Below are positions 8,398 to 17,571 of a DNA stretch of 61,299 nt, one piece after another. Each line of letters begins with the position of its first letter. The first letter of the stretch is position 1. Made by a program: the position numbers and the translations under genes. This DNA is from Candidatus Yaniella excrementigallinarum. Its GTDB lineage: Bacteria > Actinomycetota > Actinomycetes > Actinomycetales > Micrococcaceae. The notes under the pieces were generated by a model, which ran no database searches, was not told the DNA's origin, and saw nothing but the letters and a program-made list of their open reading frames with translations. The stretch covers positions 1 to 61,299 of the forward strand of contig DXHA01000059.1 of assembly GCA_019113675.1 (NCBI GenBank), in the 5' to 3' direction.

Positions 8398-9638
8398 AGT
8401 TGATCGTCAACATTAATATTGCGAGAGGATAGTGCACCGGCAATGGCCATGAGCAACGTCAACGTCAATAACACCAGCAGACTAGTTGTCCACGAATTCG
8501 AAGCGGTATATAAGGCTCCAATGACCAGTGGTCCCACACCGGCAAGAATGTAACCAACCGGTTGCACAAAACCGGAGAGACGAGCGGTCACATCCGGGTC
8601 AACACTGCGTGCAGGCAACAGACTGATTGAAGTTGGAAATGCCATGCCGGCAATACCAAGCAAAATAGCCCAAATCCAACGCGCATCGGCAGGCCACCAC
8701 AATAGGCCAAGGTATCCTATTGCGCTCAGCACACCGAAACCGACCGGCCAAAGCCACAGCCGTTGGGATCGGTCTACCACGGTGGGCATAATCAAACTGC
8801 CCACTACACCGATACTGGCCGTGGTTGCTAACAGCAGACCAGCCTCAGTAGAGCCCACCCCGGCATCACGATAAATCTGGGGCAGCCAACCAAATTGCGC
8901 ATACACCTGGGTGGATTGTAACCCGAAGAAAGCCGTCATCGCCCATGCTGCTGGGGAGCGGTATATTTTTTTAGTGGCGTTGTGATGTGAGGGGGTGGGT
9001 GGATAGTCGTAGCCGATACGCTGATTCAAGATCCACCAAAGCACCAACGGTACTAATGCGACCAACCCCCATGTGGATAACGCGGCACGCCAGCCCGCGT
9101 CTGGGCTGATAATAGCGGAGAATGCTGCTGCTAGCGGGGCGGTGGTCGCTGCACCCAGGGCACCGGCAGCCACAACACATACCGAATAGATCGTCATTAA
9201 TTTCACTGTATGCTGACGACCATGAATTTTGATCCATGCTGGCATTAGGACATTGGCAACAGCAATACCGGTCAGTCCAATAACCGTTAGGACCAGGAAA
9301 AGCCACGAATTGTCTACCCAGGCGCGTAACCCAATACCAAAGACGATAGCGCCAGCAGATAGTAGTAGGGTAGCGGTAATGCCAAACTGTTTGCCGATTC
9401 GTACGGCGGCTAACCCCAGCAGCCCGAAAATTAGCCCGGGCAATGAGGTGAGGAAACCAAGCACTTCGCCGCTAAAGTCCATCCCCTCGCCAATTTCTGC
9501 TAATAGCGGGCCAACAGAGCTGGCAGCCGCTCGCAGGTTCAGCGCCAATGATAATACGGCGACAAACATTAACCCGGCGGTAAAGCCCTTGTGAGGAGCG
9601 GTAACTTCTTTGCGATCAGACAAGGTGTGATTGGGCAT
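8394..9638 (-). CDS. MFS transporter, CynX/NimT (cyanate permease-like) family
   Basis: About 414 residues with 12 predicted helices. LNLRAAASSVGPLL in helix 1 and SLPGLIFGLLGLAA in helix 2 are typical of the CynX/NimT branch of the major facilitator superfamily, which contains cyanate and 2-nitroimidazole carriers. No cyanase or other partner lies nearby, so the substrate cannot be named. Two starts are possible: GTG at 9674 and ATG at 9638; the latter gives the usual short basic N-terminus. The stop codon overlaps the convergent HtrA gene by three bases. Confidence 0.82.
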   Translation of the reverse strand: MPNHTLSDRKEVTAPHKGFTAGLMFVAVLSLALNLRAAASSVGPLLAEIGEGMDFSGEVLGFLTSLPGLIFGLLGLAAVRIGKQFGITATLLLSAGAIVFGIGLRAWVDNSWLFLVLTVIGLTGIAVANVLMPAWIKIHGRQHTVKLMTIYSVCVVAAGALGAATTAPLAAAFSAIISPDAGWRAALSTWGLVALVPLVLWWILNQRIGYDYPPTPSHHNATKKIYRSPAAWAMTAFFGLQSTQVYAQFGWLPQIYRDAGVGSTEAGLLLATTASIGVVGSLIMPTVVDRSQRLWLWPVGFGVLSAIGYLGLLWWPADARWIWAILLGIAGMAFPTSISLLPARSVDPDVTARLSGFVQPVGYILAGVGPLVIGALYTASNSWTTSLLVLLTLTLLMAIAGALSSRNINVDDQL

Positions 9639-9699
9639 AGGTACAGTTTTACCTGGAATGTGTAGATTCGTCACGTACTGCTACCCACAATGGAACTGC

Positions 9700-9727
9700 T
9701 TGCACGGTTGAGACTGTGCTTTACACT
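9700..9727 (+). promoter_or_regulatory. sigma-70-type promoter upstream of typA
   Basis: TTGCAC at 9700-9705, a 16-base spacer, and TACACT at 9722-9727; the start of transcription would be near 9734, leaving a leader of about 70 bases before typA. Seen by eye, not tested. Confidence 0.5.
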
Positions 9728-9805
9728 AGTAACGTGGTCGTCATATAGATACCGCTGGTATTTACGACCAACTTAAATTTTTCATTTTTCTACCTTAAAC
9801 GGGGT

Positions 9806-11725
9806 ATGCCCATGACCAATCAGACCAGCACACGTGAGGATCTTCGTAACGTCGCCATCGTTGCTCACGTCGACCACGGCAAAACGACCCTGGTAAATGC
9901 GATGCTGACACAGACCGGAGCCTTCGGGGAACATCAGCAAGTTGAAGATCGTGTGATGGACTCCGGAGAACTGGAGAAAGAAAAGGGCATTACCATCCTG
10001 GCCAAGAACACCACCGTGTTCTATTCGGGGCCATCATCTAACGGTGAAGATGTCACCATTAATGTCATTGATACTCCTGGCCACGCTGATTTTGGTGGCG
10101 AAGTCGAACGCGGACTTTCGATGGTGGACGGCGTCGTCTTGCTGGTCGACTCTTCAGAGGGGCCCTTGCCACAAACCCGTTTCGTCTTGCGTAAAGCATT
10201 GGCGGCTGCCAAACCCGTCATTTTAGTGGTCAATAAAGTTGACCGTGCAGATGCGCGTATCGACGGTGTCGTCTCAGACACCATGGACCTGCTGTTGGGC
10301 TTAGCTGAAGACGTGGCCAAAGACGTACCAGATCTTGATCTGGATGCTGTGCTTGATGTGCCCGTGGTCTATGCCTCCGGTAAATCCGGACGTGCTTCCA
10401 CCGTGCAACCAGCAGATGGCCAATTGCCTGATAATACAGATCTCGAGCCGCTTTTTGCCACCATCATGGAGCATATTCCGGCGCCGGTCTATGACGAAGA
10501 CGAAGTCTTACAGGCTCATGTGACCAACCTGGACTACTCTCCATTCCTCGGTCGACTGGCACTGTTGCGTATCTATAACGGCACATTGAATAAAAACCAG
10601 ACGGTTGCTTGGTCTTCGGAACAAGGTATCAAGAACGTCAAAATTACCGAACTGCTGGAAACTCGAGGCCTCAACCGGGTGCCAGCAGAATCAGCACGTT
10701 CCGGTGAAATCGTGGCTGTAGCCGGTATCGAAGACATCATGATTGGCGATACACTGACCGATCCGGACAACCCAAAACCGTTGCCACAGATCACCATTGA
10801 AGATCCATCCATTTCGATGACCATCGGCATCAACACTTCGCCATTGGCCGGCAAGGTCAAAGGTGCAAAGGTAACTGCACGCCAGGTCAAAGATCGGTTG
10901 GACCGCGAACTTATCGGCAACGTTTCGCTGCGTGTACTACCTACCGATCGTCCAGATACCTGGGAAATTCAAGGCCGAGGAGAACTGGCACTGGCAGTGC
11001 TCGTTGAGCAAATGCGCCGTGAGGGCTTCGAGTTAACCGTTGGTAAACCCCAGGTCGTGGTCCGAGAAATCGACGGGGTAGTGCATGAGCCCATGGAAAT
11101 TCTGACCGTAGATATCCCCGAAGAATATCTTGGCGGCGTCACGCAACTAATGGCCTCAAGAAAAGGCATCATGGAGAACATGGTCAACAACGGCACCGGC
11201 TGGGTACGCATTGACTTCAAAGTCCCGGCCCGTGGCTTGATCGGGTTCCGCACACGTTTCCTGACTGAAACCCACGGTGCCGGCATTGCGTCGTCCTACG
11301 CTGCCGGCTATGCACCCTGGACTGGAAATATTGTCTATCGCTCCAGTGGTTCAATCATTTCGGACCGTGCCGGTGTTGCCACACCATATTCAATGATCAA
11401 CCTTCAAGAACGCGCAGCATTCTTTATTCAACCAGGCGCCGAAGTGTATGAGGGTATGGTGCTGGGCGAAAACTCGCGTAATGAAGATATGGACGTCAAT
11501 ATTGTCCGCGAAAAGAAACAGACCAACGTTCGTGCGGCATCATCAGATAACTTCGAGGGGTTAACCCCACCGCGCACGCTGACCTTGGAAGAATCCTTAG
11601 AGTGGGTACGCGATGACGAATGTGTCGAAGTAACTCCGGAAGCCATCCGGATCCGTAAGGTTGTACTTGATGGAAACCAACGCGTTAAAATCGCACGAGC
11701 TCGAGCCCGCGCCCAAGCCCAGTAA
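9806..11725 (+). CDS. typA: translational GTPase TypA/BipA
   Basis: 639 residues. Ribosome-binding GTPase of the EF-G family involved in 50S maturation and stress or cold adaptation. GTPase motifs: G1 [11 protein letters not shown]2 region [12 protein letters not shown]3 [12 protein letters not shown]4 [12 protein letters not shown]-like domains II, III and V follow, with [12 protein letters not shown] in the TypA-specific part. Two in-frame starts (9806 and ATG 9812) differ by two residues; the second gives MTNQTST. A promoter lies at 9700-9727. The next gene begins 4 bases after the stop. Confidence 0.96.
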   Translation: MPMTNQTSTREDLRNVAIVAHVDHGKTTLVNAMLTQTGAFGEHQQVEDRVMDSGELEKEKGITILAKNTTVFYSGPSSNGEDVTINVIDTPGHADFGGEVERGLSMVDGVVLLVDSSEGPLPQTRFVLRKALAAAKPVILVVNKVDRADARIDGVVSDTMDLLLGLAEDVAKDVPDLDLDAVLDVPVVYASGKSGRASTVQPADGQLPDNTDLEPLFATIMEHIPAPVYDEDEVLQAHVTNLDYSPFLGRLALLRIYNGTLNKNQTVAWSSEQGIKNVKITELLETRGLNRVPAESARSGEIVAVAGIEDIMIGDTLTDPDNPKPLPQITIEDPSISMTIGINTSPLAGKVKGAKVTARQVKDRLDRELIGNVSLRVLPTDRPDTWEIQGRGELALAVLVEQMRREGFELTVGKPQVVVREIDGVVHEPMEILTVDIPEEYLGGVTQLMASRKGIMENMVNNGTGWVRIDFKVPARGLIGFRTRFLTETHGAGIASSYAAGYAPWTGNIVYRSSGSIISDRAGVATPYSMINLQERAAFFIQPGAEVYEGMVLGENSRNEDMDVNIVREKKQTNVRAASSDNFEGLTPPRTLTLEESLEWVRDDECVEVTPEAIRIRKVVLDGNQRVKIARARARAQAQ

Positions 11726-11729
11726 CCGG

Positions 11730-12143
11730 GTGAACCGTCTCAGCTTTGTCTGGTGGCTGCTGGCATTAGTGGTCGGGGTAGTTACCGGTGCCGTTGGTAC
11801 CGTGATGCACCTGAACTCCTATTGGACCGGCAGTTTCGGGCTGCCCTGGGGCGTGCTCTTAGCCTTGGGCATAGCCGCATTGGGTCAATGGTGGACGGCA
11901 TTGGCAAGTGCCACCATGTTGGCTCCGGGTATTACAGGAATTACCCAATACACCACACTTGCGGTCATGTCCGGGTTAGTGCCTGGTGAACAGTTTGGTG
12001 TGCCAATTAGCGCCCAAACATGGGCCTTGGTTCCTCACCTGGTCATTGCTACCGTGTTGTGGCACCTCGGCGTCATCGTACTCACTTTGGTTACCGTCGC
12101 CTCGACGAAGCGTCAGCTGCACCGAATGCAAGTTGTCGAATAA
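11730..12143 (+). CDS. small integral membrane protein between typA and fdxA
   Basis: About 137 residues with probably four helices (around 6-28, 33-60, 70-85 and 98-128) and a basic end (STKRQLHRMQ). No named family is recognised. The GTG at 11730 is chosen because it begins four bases past the typA stop; ATG 11670 is also in frame, with AAGG nine bases upstream, but would overlap typA by about 55 bases. A small membrane protein at this place, typA-x-fdxA-dapC, is a common arrangement in Micrococcales. Function unknown. Confidence 0.65.
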   Translation: MNRLSFVWWLLALVVGVVTGAVGTVMHLNSYWTGSFGLPWGVLLALGIAALGQWWTALASATMLAPGITGITQYTTLAVMSGLVPGEQFGVPISAQTWALVPHLVIATVLWHLGVIVLTLVTVASTKRQLHRMQVVE

Positions 12144-12189
12144 CCATTAGACTGGGTAAACAACAAAGTGTGAAGGAGCCGCACCCAAA

Positions 12190-12516
12190 ATGACCTACGT
12201 GATCGCCTTACCCTGTGTCGACCTGAAGGATAAGTCATGCATTGACGAGTGCCCGGTCGATTGTATTTATGAAGGCGAACGCATGCTATACATCCACCCG
12301 GATGAGTGCGTTGACTGCGGGGCGTGCGAACCGGTCTGCCCCGTAGAAGCAATCTACTATGAAGACGACACTCCAGAAGAGTGGGCAGACTACTATGACG
12401 CGAATGTAGAATTCTTCGACGATATTGGCTCACCTGGGGGCGCAGCTAAACTCGGGTTGATCCCTAAGGACCATCCGATTGTTGCCGCACTGCCACCCCA
12501 GGAGCATGACATCTAA
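12190..12516 (+). CDS. fdxA: 7Fe ferredoxin FdxA
   Basis: 108 residues. Electron carrier with one 3Fe-4S and one 4Fe-4S cluster. The cysteines are in CVDLKDKSCIDECPVDC (3Fe-type spacing, with Cys at the first, ninth, thirteenth and last positions) and CGACEPVCPVEA (4Fe-type). The acidic C-terminal half is normal for actinobacterial FdxA. GAAGGAG lies 11 bases before the ATG. The stop shares its last base with the dapC start (TAATG), so translation is coupled; this fdxA-dapC pair is conserved in actinobacteria. Confidence 0.95.
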   Translation: MTYVIALPCVDLKDKSCIDECPVDCIYEGERMLYIHPDECVDCGACEPVCPVEAIYYEDDTPEEWADYYDANVEFFDDIGSPGGAAKLGLIPKDHPIVAALPPQEHDI

Positions 12517-13649
12517 TGCTTGATCTTCCCGAATACCCCTGGCGGTTGCTTGCCCCCTATAAATCTAAGGCAAGTGCTCATGTCGATGGGGTGGTCGACT
12601 TATCGATCGGTGCGCCCGTCGATCCGACACCACAGGTCGTCCAAACCGCGCTGCAACAGGCGACCAATTGGCCCGGCTATCCCGGTTCAGCCGGCACTAA
12701 TCAACTGCGCGAAGCAATCGCTGATTGGTATCAGCGACGCCGTGGTGTCGCTGGTCTGACCAAAGACCATGTTGCTGCCACAGTGGGTTCCAAAGAGTTC
12801 ATCGCGTGGCTGCCAGTGCTGCTGGGTTTAGGTACTGACGACGTCATTGTGTACCCGCATACCGCCTACCCAACCTATGACATCGGCGCCAAAATTGTTG
12901 GGGCAACATCGGTTGCCGCCGATTCCTTGGCAGAGCTCGATGCAACGACCCGCAGTAACGTCAAGCTTGTGTGGGTCAATTCGCCTGCCAATCCCACTGG
13001 TATCGTCCAAGATACTGATGCCTTAGCCCGCATTGTTGATGATGCCCGTGCACTGGGTGCTGTTGTCGCTTCGGATGAATGCTATGCCGAGCTGGGCTGG
13101 GGGAAGTGGGAAGAACACCCTATCCCATCGGTGTTGGATCATCGCGTTTCTGGTGACGATCCCGGCGGCTTACTATCCGTGTATTCGCTATCAAAACAGT
13201 CCAATATGGCCGGTTACCGTGGCGCTTTTGTGGCAGGCGACAAAAAGTTAATTGCCGCATTAATTAATCTCCGGTCCCATACCGGCATGGTGGTCCCGGG
13301 CCCAATTCAATCCGCCATGATTGCTGCGCTGGCTGACGACGATCACGTCAGACAACAAAAAGCCCGTTATCGGAACCGTCGAACACAACTGCTTAGCGCC
13401 ATTGAAACCGCCGGACTGGCCGTGGATCACTCAGAGGCCGGGCTTTACCTATGGATTCGTGACCCCAACGTCACCCGTCCCACTGCCCAAGACTCATGGG
13501 AACTGGTCGATAGATTTGCCCAAGCCGGCATCCTCGTTGGCCCCGGGGTGTTTTATTCATCGACAGGCAATGGGTACATTAGGGTGTCGCTTACGGCTAC
13601 TGATGACGCCGTTACTAAAGCCGTGACTAGGTTGGCCGCGGGCATATAG
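12516..13649 (+). CDS. dapC: N-succinyldiaminopimelate aminotransferase DapC
   Basis: 377 residues, fold-type I PLP aminotransferase. It makes N-succinyl-LL-2,6-diaminopimelate in lysine and peptidoglycan biosynthesis. Seen: NSPANPTGIV (substrate and cofactor binding), SDECYAELGW (Asp/Tyr to PLP), Schiff-base Lys227 in SLSKQSNMAGYRGAF, and the C-terminal Arg in GYIRVSLT. The shared base with fdxA (TAATG) supports this start. The assignment to DapC rather than another class-I transaminase rests on the conserved fdxA neighbourhood. Confidence 0.9.
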   Translation: MLDLPEYPWRLLAPYKSKASAHVDGVVDLSIGAPVDPTPQVVQTALQQATNWPGYPGSAGTNQLREAIADWYQRRRGVAGLTKDHVAATVGSKEFIAWLPVLLGLGTDDVIVYPHTAYPTYDIGAKIVGATSVAADSLAELDATTRSNVKLVWVNSPANPTGIVQDTDALARIVDDARALGAVVASDECYAELGWGKWEEHPIPSVLDHRVSGDDPGGLLSVYSLSKQSNMAGYRGAFVAGDKKLIAALINLRSHTGMVVPGPIQSAMIAALADDDHVRQQKARYRNRRTQLLSAIETAGLAVDHSEAGLYLWIRDPNVTRPTAQDSWELVDRFAQAGILVGPGVFYSSTGNGYIRVSLTATDDAVTKAVTRLAAGI

Positions 13650-13672
13650 TTACAGTATGTGGCCATAAAGTT

Positions 13673-13692
13673 CCAACTGTCACTAAAGTTGG
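13673..13692. repeat. inverted repeat in the gltA upstream region
   Basis: CCAACT and AGTTGG (13673-13678 and 13687-13692) form a six-base inverted repeat with an 8-base centre. A TTGGTA at 13689-13694 and TAAACA at 13712-13717 are 17 bases apart and could be a gltA promoter, with the repeat overlapping its -35. The motif ATGTGGCCA also occurs twice in this region (near 13658 and 13730). Operator role is a guess. Confidence 0.3.
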
Positions 13693-13778
13693 TAAATTTG
13701 TACGGCAGAGATAAACATTAGCCACCGATCATGTGGCCAACGTGCACAGACCACACCGCACAGACAAGAGGTAATACC

Positions 13779-15062
13779 ATGACTGAAAAACACGACGGCA
13801 AGCTGACGTTAGGCGATACCAACGTAGACCTTCCACGTGTGGAGGCGACTGTCGGTAACGACGGTCTCAGCATCGGCACGGTACTGCGTGATACCGAAGC
13901 TGTTACCTATGATCCAGGCTTTATGAACACTGCCAACGCTCGTTCGGCCGTCACCTACATTGATGGGGAAGCCGGCATTCTGCGCTACCGTGGCTACCCG
14001 ATTGAAGAGCTAGCCAAAAACTCCTCATTCTTAGAAGTGGCCTACCTGCTGATCTACGGTGAATTACCTACTGGCGATCAGCTCAACGAGTGGGACCTCA
14101 ATATCCGTGAGCACACCATGCTGCACGAAGACATTAAAGACTTTTTCAACGGGTTCCCACGCAACGCTCACCCAATGGCTGTGCTGTCATCTGCAGTCTC
14201 TGCGCTCTCTACCTTCTATGCCGACTCGTTGGACCCATTCGACGAAGAGCAGATACACATTTCCACAATCCGGCTGATGTCCAAAGTGCCGGTTCTTGCT
14301 GCATACGCATATAAAAAATCCATCGGTCAGCCATTCCTTTACCCAGATAACTCGCTGAACCTGACCGAAAACTTTTTGCGCCTAACTTTCGGTGTCCCTA
14401 CTGAAGCATACGAACTCGACCAAGACATGGTAGACGCCCTCGATATGCTGCTAATTCTGCATGCCGATCACGAACAGAACTGTTCGACTTCCACGGTGCG
14501 CCTGGTTGGCTCTTCACACGCCAATATCTTTGGTTCCATCTCTGCTGGCATCAACGCCCTATTTGGTCCGCTACACGGTGGTGCAAATGAGGCAGTGCTG
14601 AACATGCTGGATGAAATTCAAAAAGAAGGTCTTTCCCCAGAACAGTTCATGGAGAAAGTCAAAGATAAAGAATCCGGGATCCGCCTGATGGGCTTCGGAC
14701 ACCGCGTCTATAAAAACTATGACCCACGTGCACGCATCGTGAAGTCAACGGCTGAAAAGATTCTCAATAAACTCGGTGCCGGCGACGAACGCCTAGAGAT
14801 CGCTATGCGCCTAGAAGAAAAAGCACTCAACGACGACTACTTCGTGGAACGCAAGCTCTATCCCAATGTCGACTTCTATACCGGTCTGATCTATAGTGCG
14901 ATGGGCTTCCCAACCCGCATGTTTACCCCGCTGTTTGCCCTTGGTCGCCTGCCTGGTTGGATCGCACAGTGGCGTGAAATGATTACGGATGAAGAAACCC
15001 GTATTGGTCGTCCGCGCCAAGTTTATGTTGGCCACGATCTGCGCCACTATCCCGGCCAGTAA
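13779..15062 (+). CDS. gltA: citrate synthase
   Basis: 427 residues from ATG 13779, which has AGAGG seven bases upstream; an ATG at 13731 would add a poor leader and has no ribosome site. Condenses oxaloacetate and acetyl-CoA at the entry of the TCA cycle. Active-site segments: LHADHEQNCSTSTVR (His), GPLHGGANEAV (His), MGFGHRVYKNYDPRA (His/Arg) and an Asp near NVDFYTG. It is a type II (hexameric, GltA-like) enzyme by length and sequence. A strong hairpin terminator follows. Confidence 0.96.
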   Translation: MTEKHDGKLTLGDTNVDLPRVEATVGNDGLSIGTVLRDTEAVTYDPGFMNTANARSAVTYIDGEAGILRYRGYPIEELAKNSSFLEVAYLLIYGELPTGDQLNEWDLNIREHTMLHEDIKDFFNGFPRNAHPMAVLSSAVSALSTFYADSLDPFDEEQIHISTIRLMSKVPVLAAYAYKKSIGQPFLYPDNSLNLTENFLRLTFGVPTEAYELDQDMVDALDMLLILHADHEQNCSTSTVRLVGSSHANIFGSISAGINALFGPLHGGANEAVLNMLDEIQKEGLSPEQFMEKVKDKESGIRLMGFGHRVYKNYDPRARIVKSTAEKILNKLGAGDERLEIAMRLEEKALNDDYFVERKLYPNVDFYTGLIYSAMGFPTRMFTPLFALGRLPGWIAQWREMITDEETRIGRPRQVYVGHDLRHYPGQ

Positions 15063-15072
15063 CTGTCAATGT

Positions 15073-15108
15073 CACGAACCCCCCCCGCCGGTGAGCGGGG
15101 GTTTCGTG
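15073..15108. terminator. bidirectional hairpin terminator between gltA and the convergent binding-protein gene
   Basis: CACGAA-C-rich arm (15073-15089) pairs with a G-rich arm ending TTTCGTG (15095-15108) around a short loop; both gene ends lie within 12 bases, so it can serve both strands. Confidence 0.75.
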
Positions 15109-15112
15109 TTGT

Positions 15113-16030
15113 CTAGCTACAAGACTCCGCCGATATGTCTCCTGCCTGGACCAGGGCTGGCGAGTAGTCTAGCGATTTATCCCAGGGGTTCAACAACTCG
15201 TCTAGGGTGCCATCTTCGGCCAACTGTTGTAATGCTAATGCCGCGGCCTCACAGTGCTGTGGAGTGGTGCCAATCCAGTACTGGTCGGTTGCCGTTTGGG
15301 CATCGTCGTCATCGGTGAGTTCGGGCCACTTCAGCATCTGATATGACTCGGTTCGAGACTTATCAACCAGAACACCGGCAAGTTGCAGATCGTCGGCAGC
15401 CACTGCATCATACCTTCCCGAGCGCATGCCGGTTTCGCACTCTGAAACTGTTCGTTGTGTGATCATCTCGTCGGCGGGGATCTTGACACCTTGGGCTGCT
15501 GACCCCTCCACTATGCACACGGCCGACTCGTCCAGATCCGCAAGCGACGTCACCACGGTGTCTGCAAGGGTTATCGTATCGTCACCTATGGCCTCTTGTG
15601 AATCTGCTCGAACCAAAAGAGCGGCTGTGACATCAACGTATGGACCAACCCATGCAACGTCGTCGTTGGGTTCTGCTGGCTGTAGCTGACCTATCCCAAA
15701 ATCCAGATCACCCGATGCCAGACCATCGGCTATAGCATCCGCCCTCATCGGTACCCAAGCAATTTCGGGGTCTGTAGATATGAGATCCAGTTCCTGAGCA
15801 ACAGCTACTGCAAGATCTACCTCGATGCCCGAAACATCATCGCTCGAGATGCCAGAGATCAATCCCGGTGATGGCAAATTTACTCCGATGCGCAGCACCT
15901 GCTGGTTGTCCTCATCAGAATCTTTGGTGTCTTGTCCTGGATGCTGACAGCCGGTCATCACACCGGCAGCCAGCAATATTAACGCCGTCGCGGCGAGTTC
16001 GCGAAACGAATGTCGGATATTTTTGGCCAC
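15113..16030 (-). CDS. family 3 substrate-binding lipoprotein (amino-acid-type ABC importer)
   Basis: 305 residues from GTG 16030. A basic start (KNIRHSFR), a hydrophobic stretch and the lipobox AAGVMTGC make it a lipoprotein anchored outside the membrane. The mature part begins with VLRIGVNLPSPG and has GIEVDLAVAVAQEL and FGIGQLQP, the pattern of family 3 (polar amino acid) binding proteins. GTG 16030 is preferred over ATG 16078 because it gives a proper signal peptide and lies six bases after a TATTGT box (leaderless). No permease or ATPase gene is adjacent, so it is an orphan binding protein or a sensor; the ligand is unknown. Confidence 0.78.
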   Translation of the reverse strand: MAKNIRHSFRELAATALILLAAGVMTGCQHPGQDTKDSDEDNQQVLRIGVNLPSPGLISGISSDDVSGIEVDLAVAVAQELDLISTDPEIAWVPMRADAIADGLASGDLDFGIGQLQPAEPNDDVAWVGPYVDVTAALLVRADSQEAIGDDTITLADTVVTSLADLDESAVCIVEGSAAQGVKIPADEMITQRTVSECETGMRSGRYDAVAADDLQLAGVLVDKSRTESYQMLKWPELTDDDDAQTATDQYWIGTTPQHCEAAALALQQLAEDGTLDELLNPWDKSLDYSPALVQAGDISAESCS

Positions 16031-16141
16031 GCTCAGACAATAGCACTGGCTACTAGCATATGACCTGGCCCAGAACACTGGTTAATGAGTCGTTGTGGGA
16101 GCCCACAAGCAAGGTTGCCTAGTTCGTGAGACAATAGACAT

Positions 16142-16474
16142 ATGGGTGATGCAATATTGTTGATAGAAATTCTGGTACTTGGTGTTCTCGTCATCGGATT
16201 TTTAGCAATAGTCATAACTCGTGGTGAGAAAGGCATGGTCCAACCGCTTGCCGAACCACTGCCATCGTTGCCTCCCGTTGTCTTGCCTGAGGCAAAAGAT
16301 ATTGTCGCCCAAGATATCAGCGAGATTCGCTTTGCTATTGGCTTGCGTGGTTATAGAACCGACCAGGTTGATCAGGTGTTAGACCGCCTGACGGAAGCTG
16401 TAGAACAACGCGACCAACTGATCGCAGACCTGCAGAAACAAGCCGAGCAGTATCAACAACACGGCCCCACGTAG
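16142..16474 (+). CDS. small membrane-anchored DivIVA-domain protein
   Basis: 110 residues: an N-terminal membrane helix (about 4-25), a Pro-rich linker, then ISEIRFAIGLRGYRTDQVDQVLDRL, which resembles the DivIVA N-terminal lipid-binding/coiled-coil motif (here read in two pieces, FAIGLRGY and RTDQVDQVLDRL), ending in a short coiled coil rich in Gln/Glu. Such single-helix DivIVA-like proteins are common in actinobacteria next to DUF3117, and are presumed to act at the cell envelope or in polar growth. The specific role is unknown. Confidence 0.75.
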   Translation: MGDAILLIEILVLGVLVIGFLAIVITRGEKGMVQPLAEPLPSLPPVVLPEAKDIVAQDISEIRFAIGLRGYRTDQVDQVLDRLTEAVEQRDQLIADLQKQAEQYQQHGPT

Positions 16475-16530
16475 TTGTGTTGTGCAAACCGCTCGCGTCG
16501 CGGCGAAGACGCACAGAGAAAGGAACAGTA

Positions 16531-16707
16531 ATGGCTGCTATGAAGCCCCGTACCGGTGATGGCCCAATGGAAGTAGTTCGTGAACAACGCAAGCTTGTGA
16601 TGCGAATTCCTACCGACGGCGGAGGCCGGCTTGTCGTTGAACTTAATGATGAAGAAGCACAGGAACTCCAAGCTGCGCTGTCCGGCGTGGTAACCGCCAG
16701 CTCATGA
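16531..16707 (+). CDS. DUF3117 protein
   Basis: 58 residues, typical of this very short actinobacterial family: MAAMKPRTGDGPMEVV, then RIPTDGGGRLVVEL and the end EEAQELQAAL. ATG 16531 is chosen over earlier in-frame codons because AAAGGAACAG lies just upstream and the family begins MAAMKPRTGDGP. Function unknown; it is nearly universal in actinobacteria, usually in this position beside the O-methyltransferase. Confidence 0.9.
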   Translation: MAAMKPRTGDGPMEVVREQRKLVMRIPTDGGGRLVVELNDEEAQELQAALSGVVTASS

Positions 16708-16720
16708 CTGCGTTGAGGCG

Positions 16721-17377
16721 TTAGATTTTTATCGCGAGCAGCAAACCGGTACCTGTCGGCACCAGCGTGGATGTTCGCCATCTCTCGGTGTTATCCCGCA
16801 ACTCATTGCCAACATCTCGAAGCATAACCGTAGAGGCTTCACGAATTGCCGGCTTGGGTACACGGTCCTGATCTAACGCATCGTGAATAACAAGCATGCC
16901 ACCGGAGCGGAGTAATCGTGCCGCTTCGGTGACATGATATTCTAACAATAAAGGGTCGGCGTCAATAAACACTAGATCATATGCAGCCGCGGACAGTTTA
17001 GGCAATACCGTCCGGCCACGACCAGCAATGAGCCGCGTGGTTGAACTGGGATACCCTTCGGCTCCAAAAACCTCTCGAGCTGCACGTTGGGCTTCTGCAT
17101 CCGGATCAAGCGTCGTTAGAACGGCACCTTCAGGTGCACCCCGCATCAGTGCTAAACCCGATACACCCGCACCGGTACCTAATTCTACCATCGTTTGTGG
17201 CCGAGCTGCTGACGACAAAAAGGTCAGCAATGAAGCAGTTCCTTCAGATACTGGGGTAATACCTAGCTCTGCAGACCTATCACGAGCCATTAATAAGGTG
17301 TCATCTTCAACTGGGCGTGCCTCAGCAAAGGCCCAACTAGCGTGCTTGCCGGTCTGTTGCGGGCTCAGTGCTTTCAT
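16721..17377 (-). CDS. SAM-dependent O-methyltransferase, Rv1220c-like
   Basis: 218 residues from ATG 17377. Class I methyltransferase fold: motif I VELGTGAGVSGLALMRG, motif II LTTLDPDAEAQ, and DLVFIDADP plus LLRSGGMLVIHDAL as in the catechol-O-methyltransferase-like family 3. The metal-binding Asp residues (IDAD, HDAL) are in place. Substrate unknown. In mycobacteria and Arthrobacter relatives this gene lies divergent from sigE; here the divergent gene is directly the anti-sigma-like gene (see findings). The in-frame ATG at 17419 is less likely. Confidence 0.82.
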   Translation of the reverse strand: MKALSPQQTGKHASWAFAEARPVEDDTLLMARDRSAELGITPVSEGTASLLTFLSSAARPQTMVELGTGAGVSGLALMRGAPEGAVLTTLDPDAEAQRAAREVFGAEGYPSSTTRLIAGRGRTVLPKLSAAAYDLVFIDADPLLLEYHVTEAARLLRSGGMLVIHDALDQDRVPKPAIREASTVMLRDVGNELRDNTERWRTSTLVPTGTGLLLAIKI

Positions 17378-17571
17378 ATACCTGTCTACTCCCGTAGGTT
17401 GCCGTTGTGTGCGCTGCACCCCTCATTGTAAAGGTAGCAAGTGGTTATATCGTATTCATGCTGAATAACCACCAGTATTTCAGAATATTCTCAGGATCTT
17501 TTGCCATACTAGGGACAGTTCCGTCTTGAACGAATCTCGTGAAGCGACTAATGGAAGCAAGGACCTATTGA

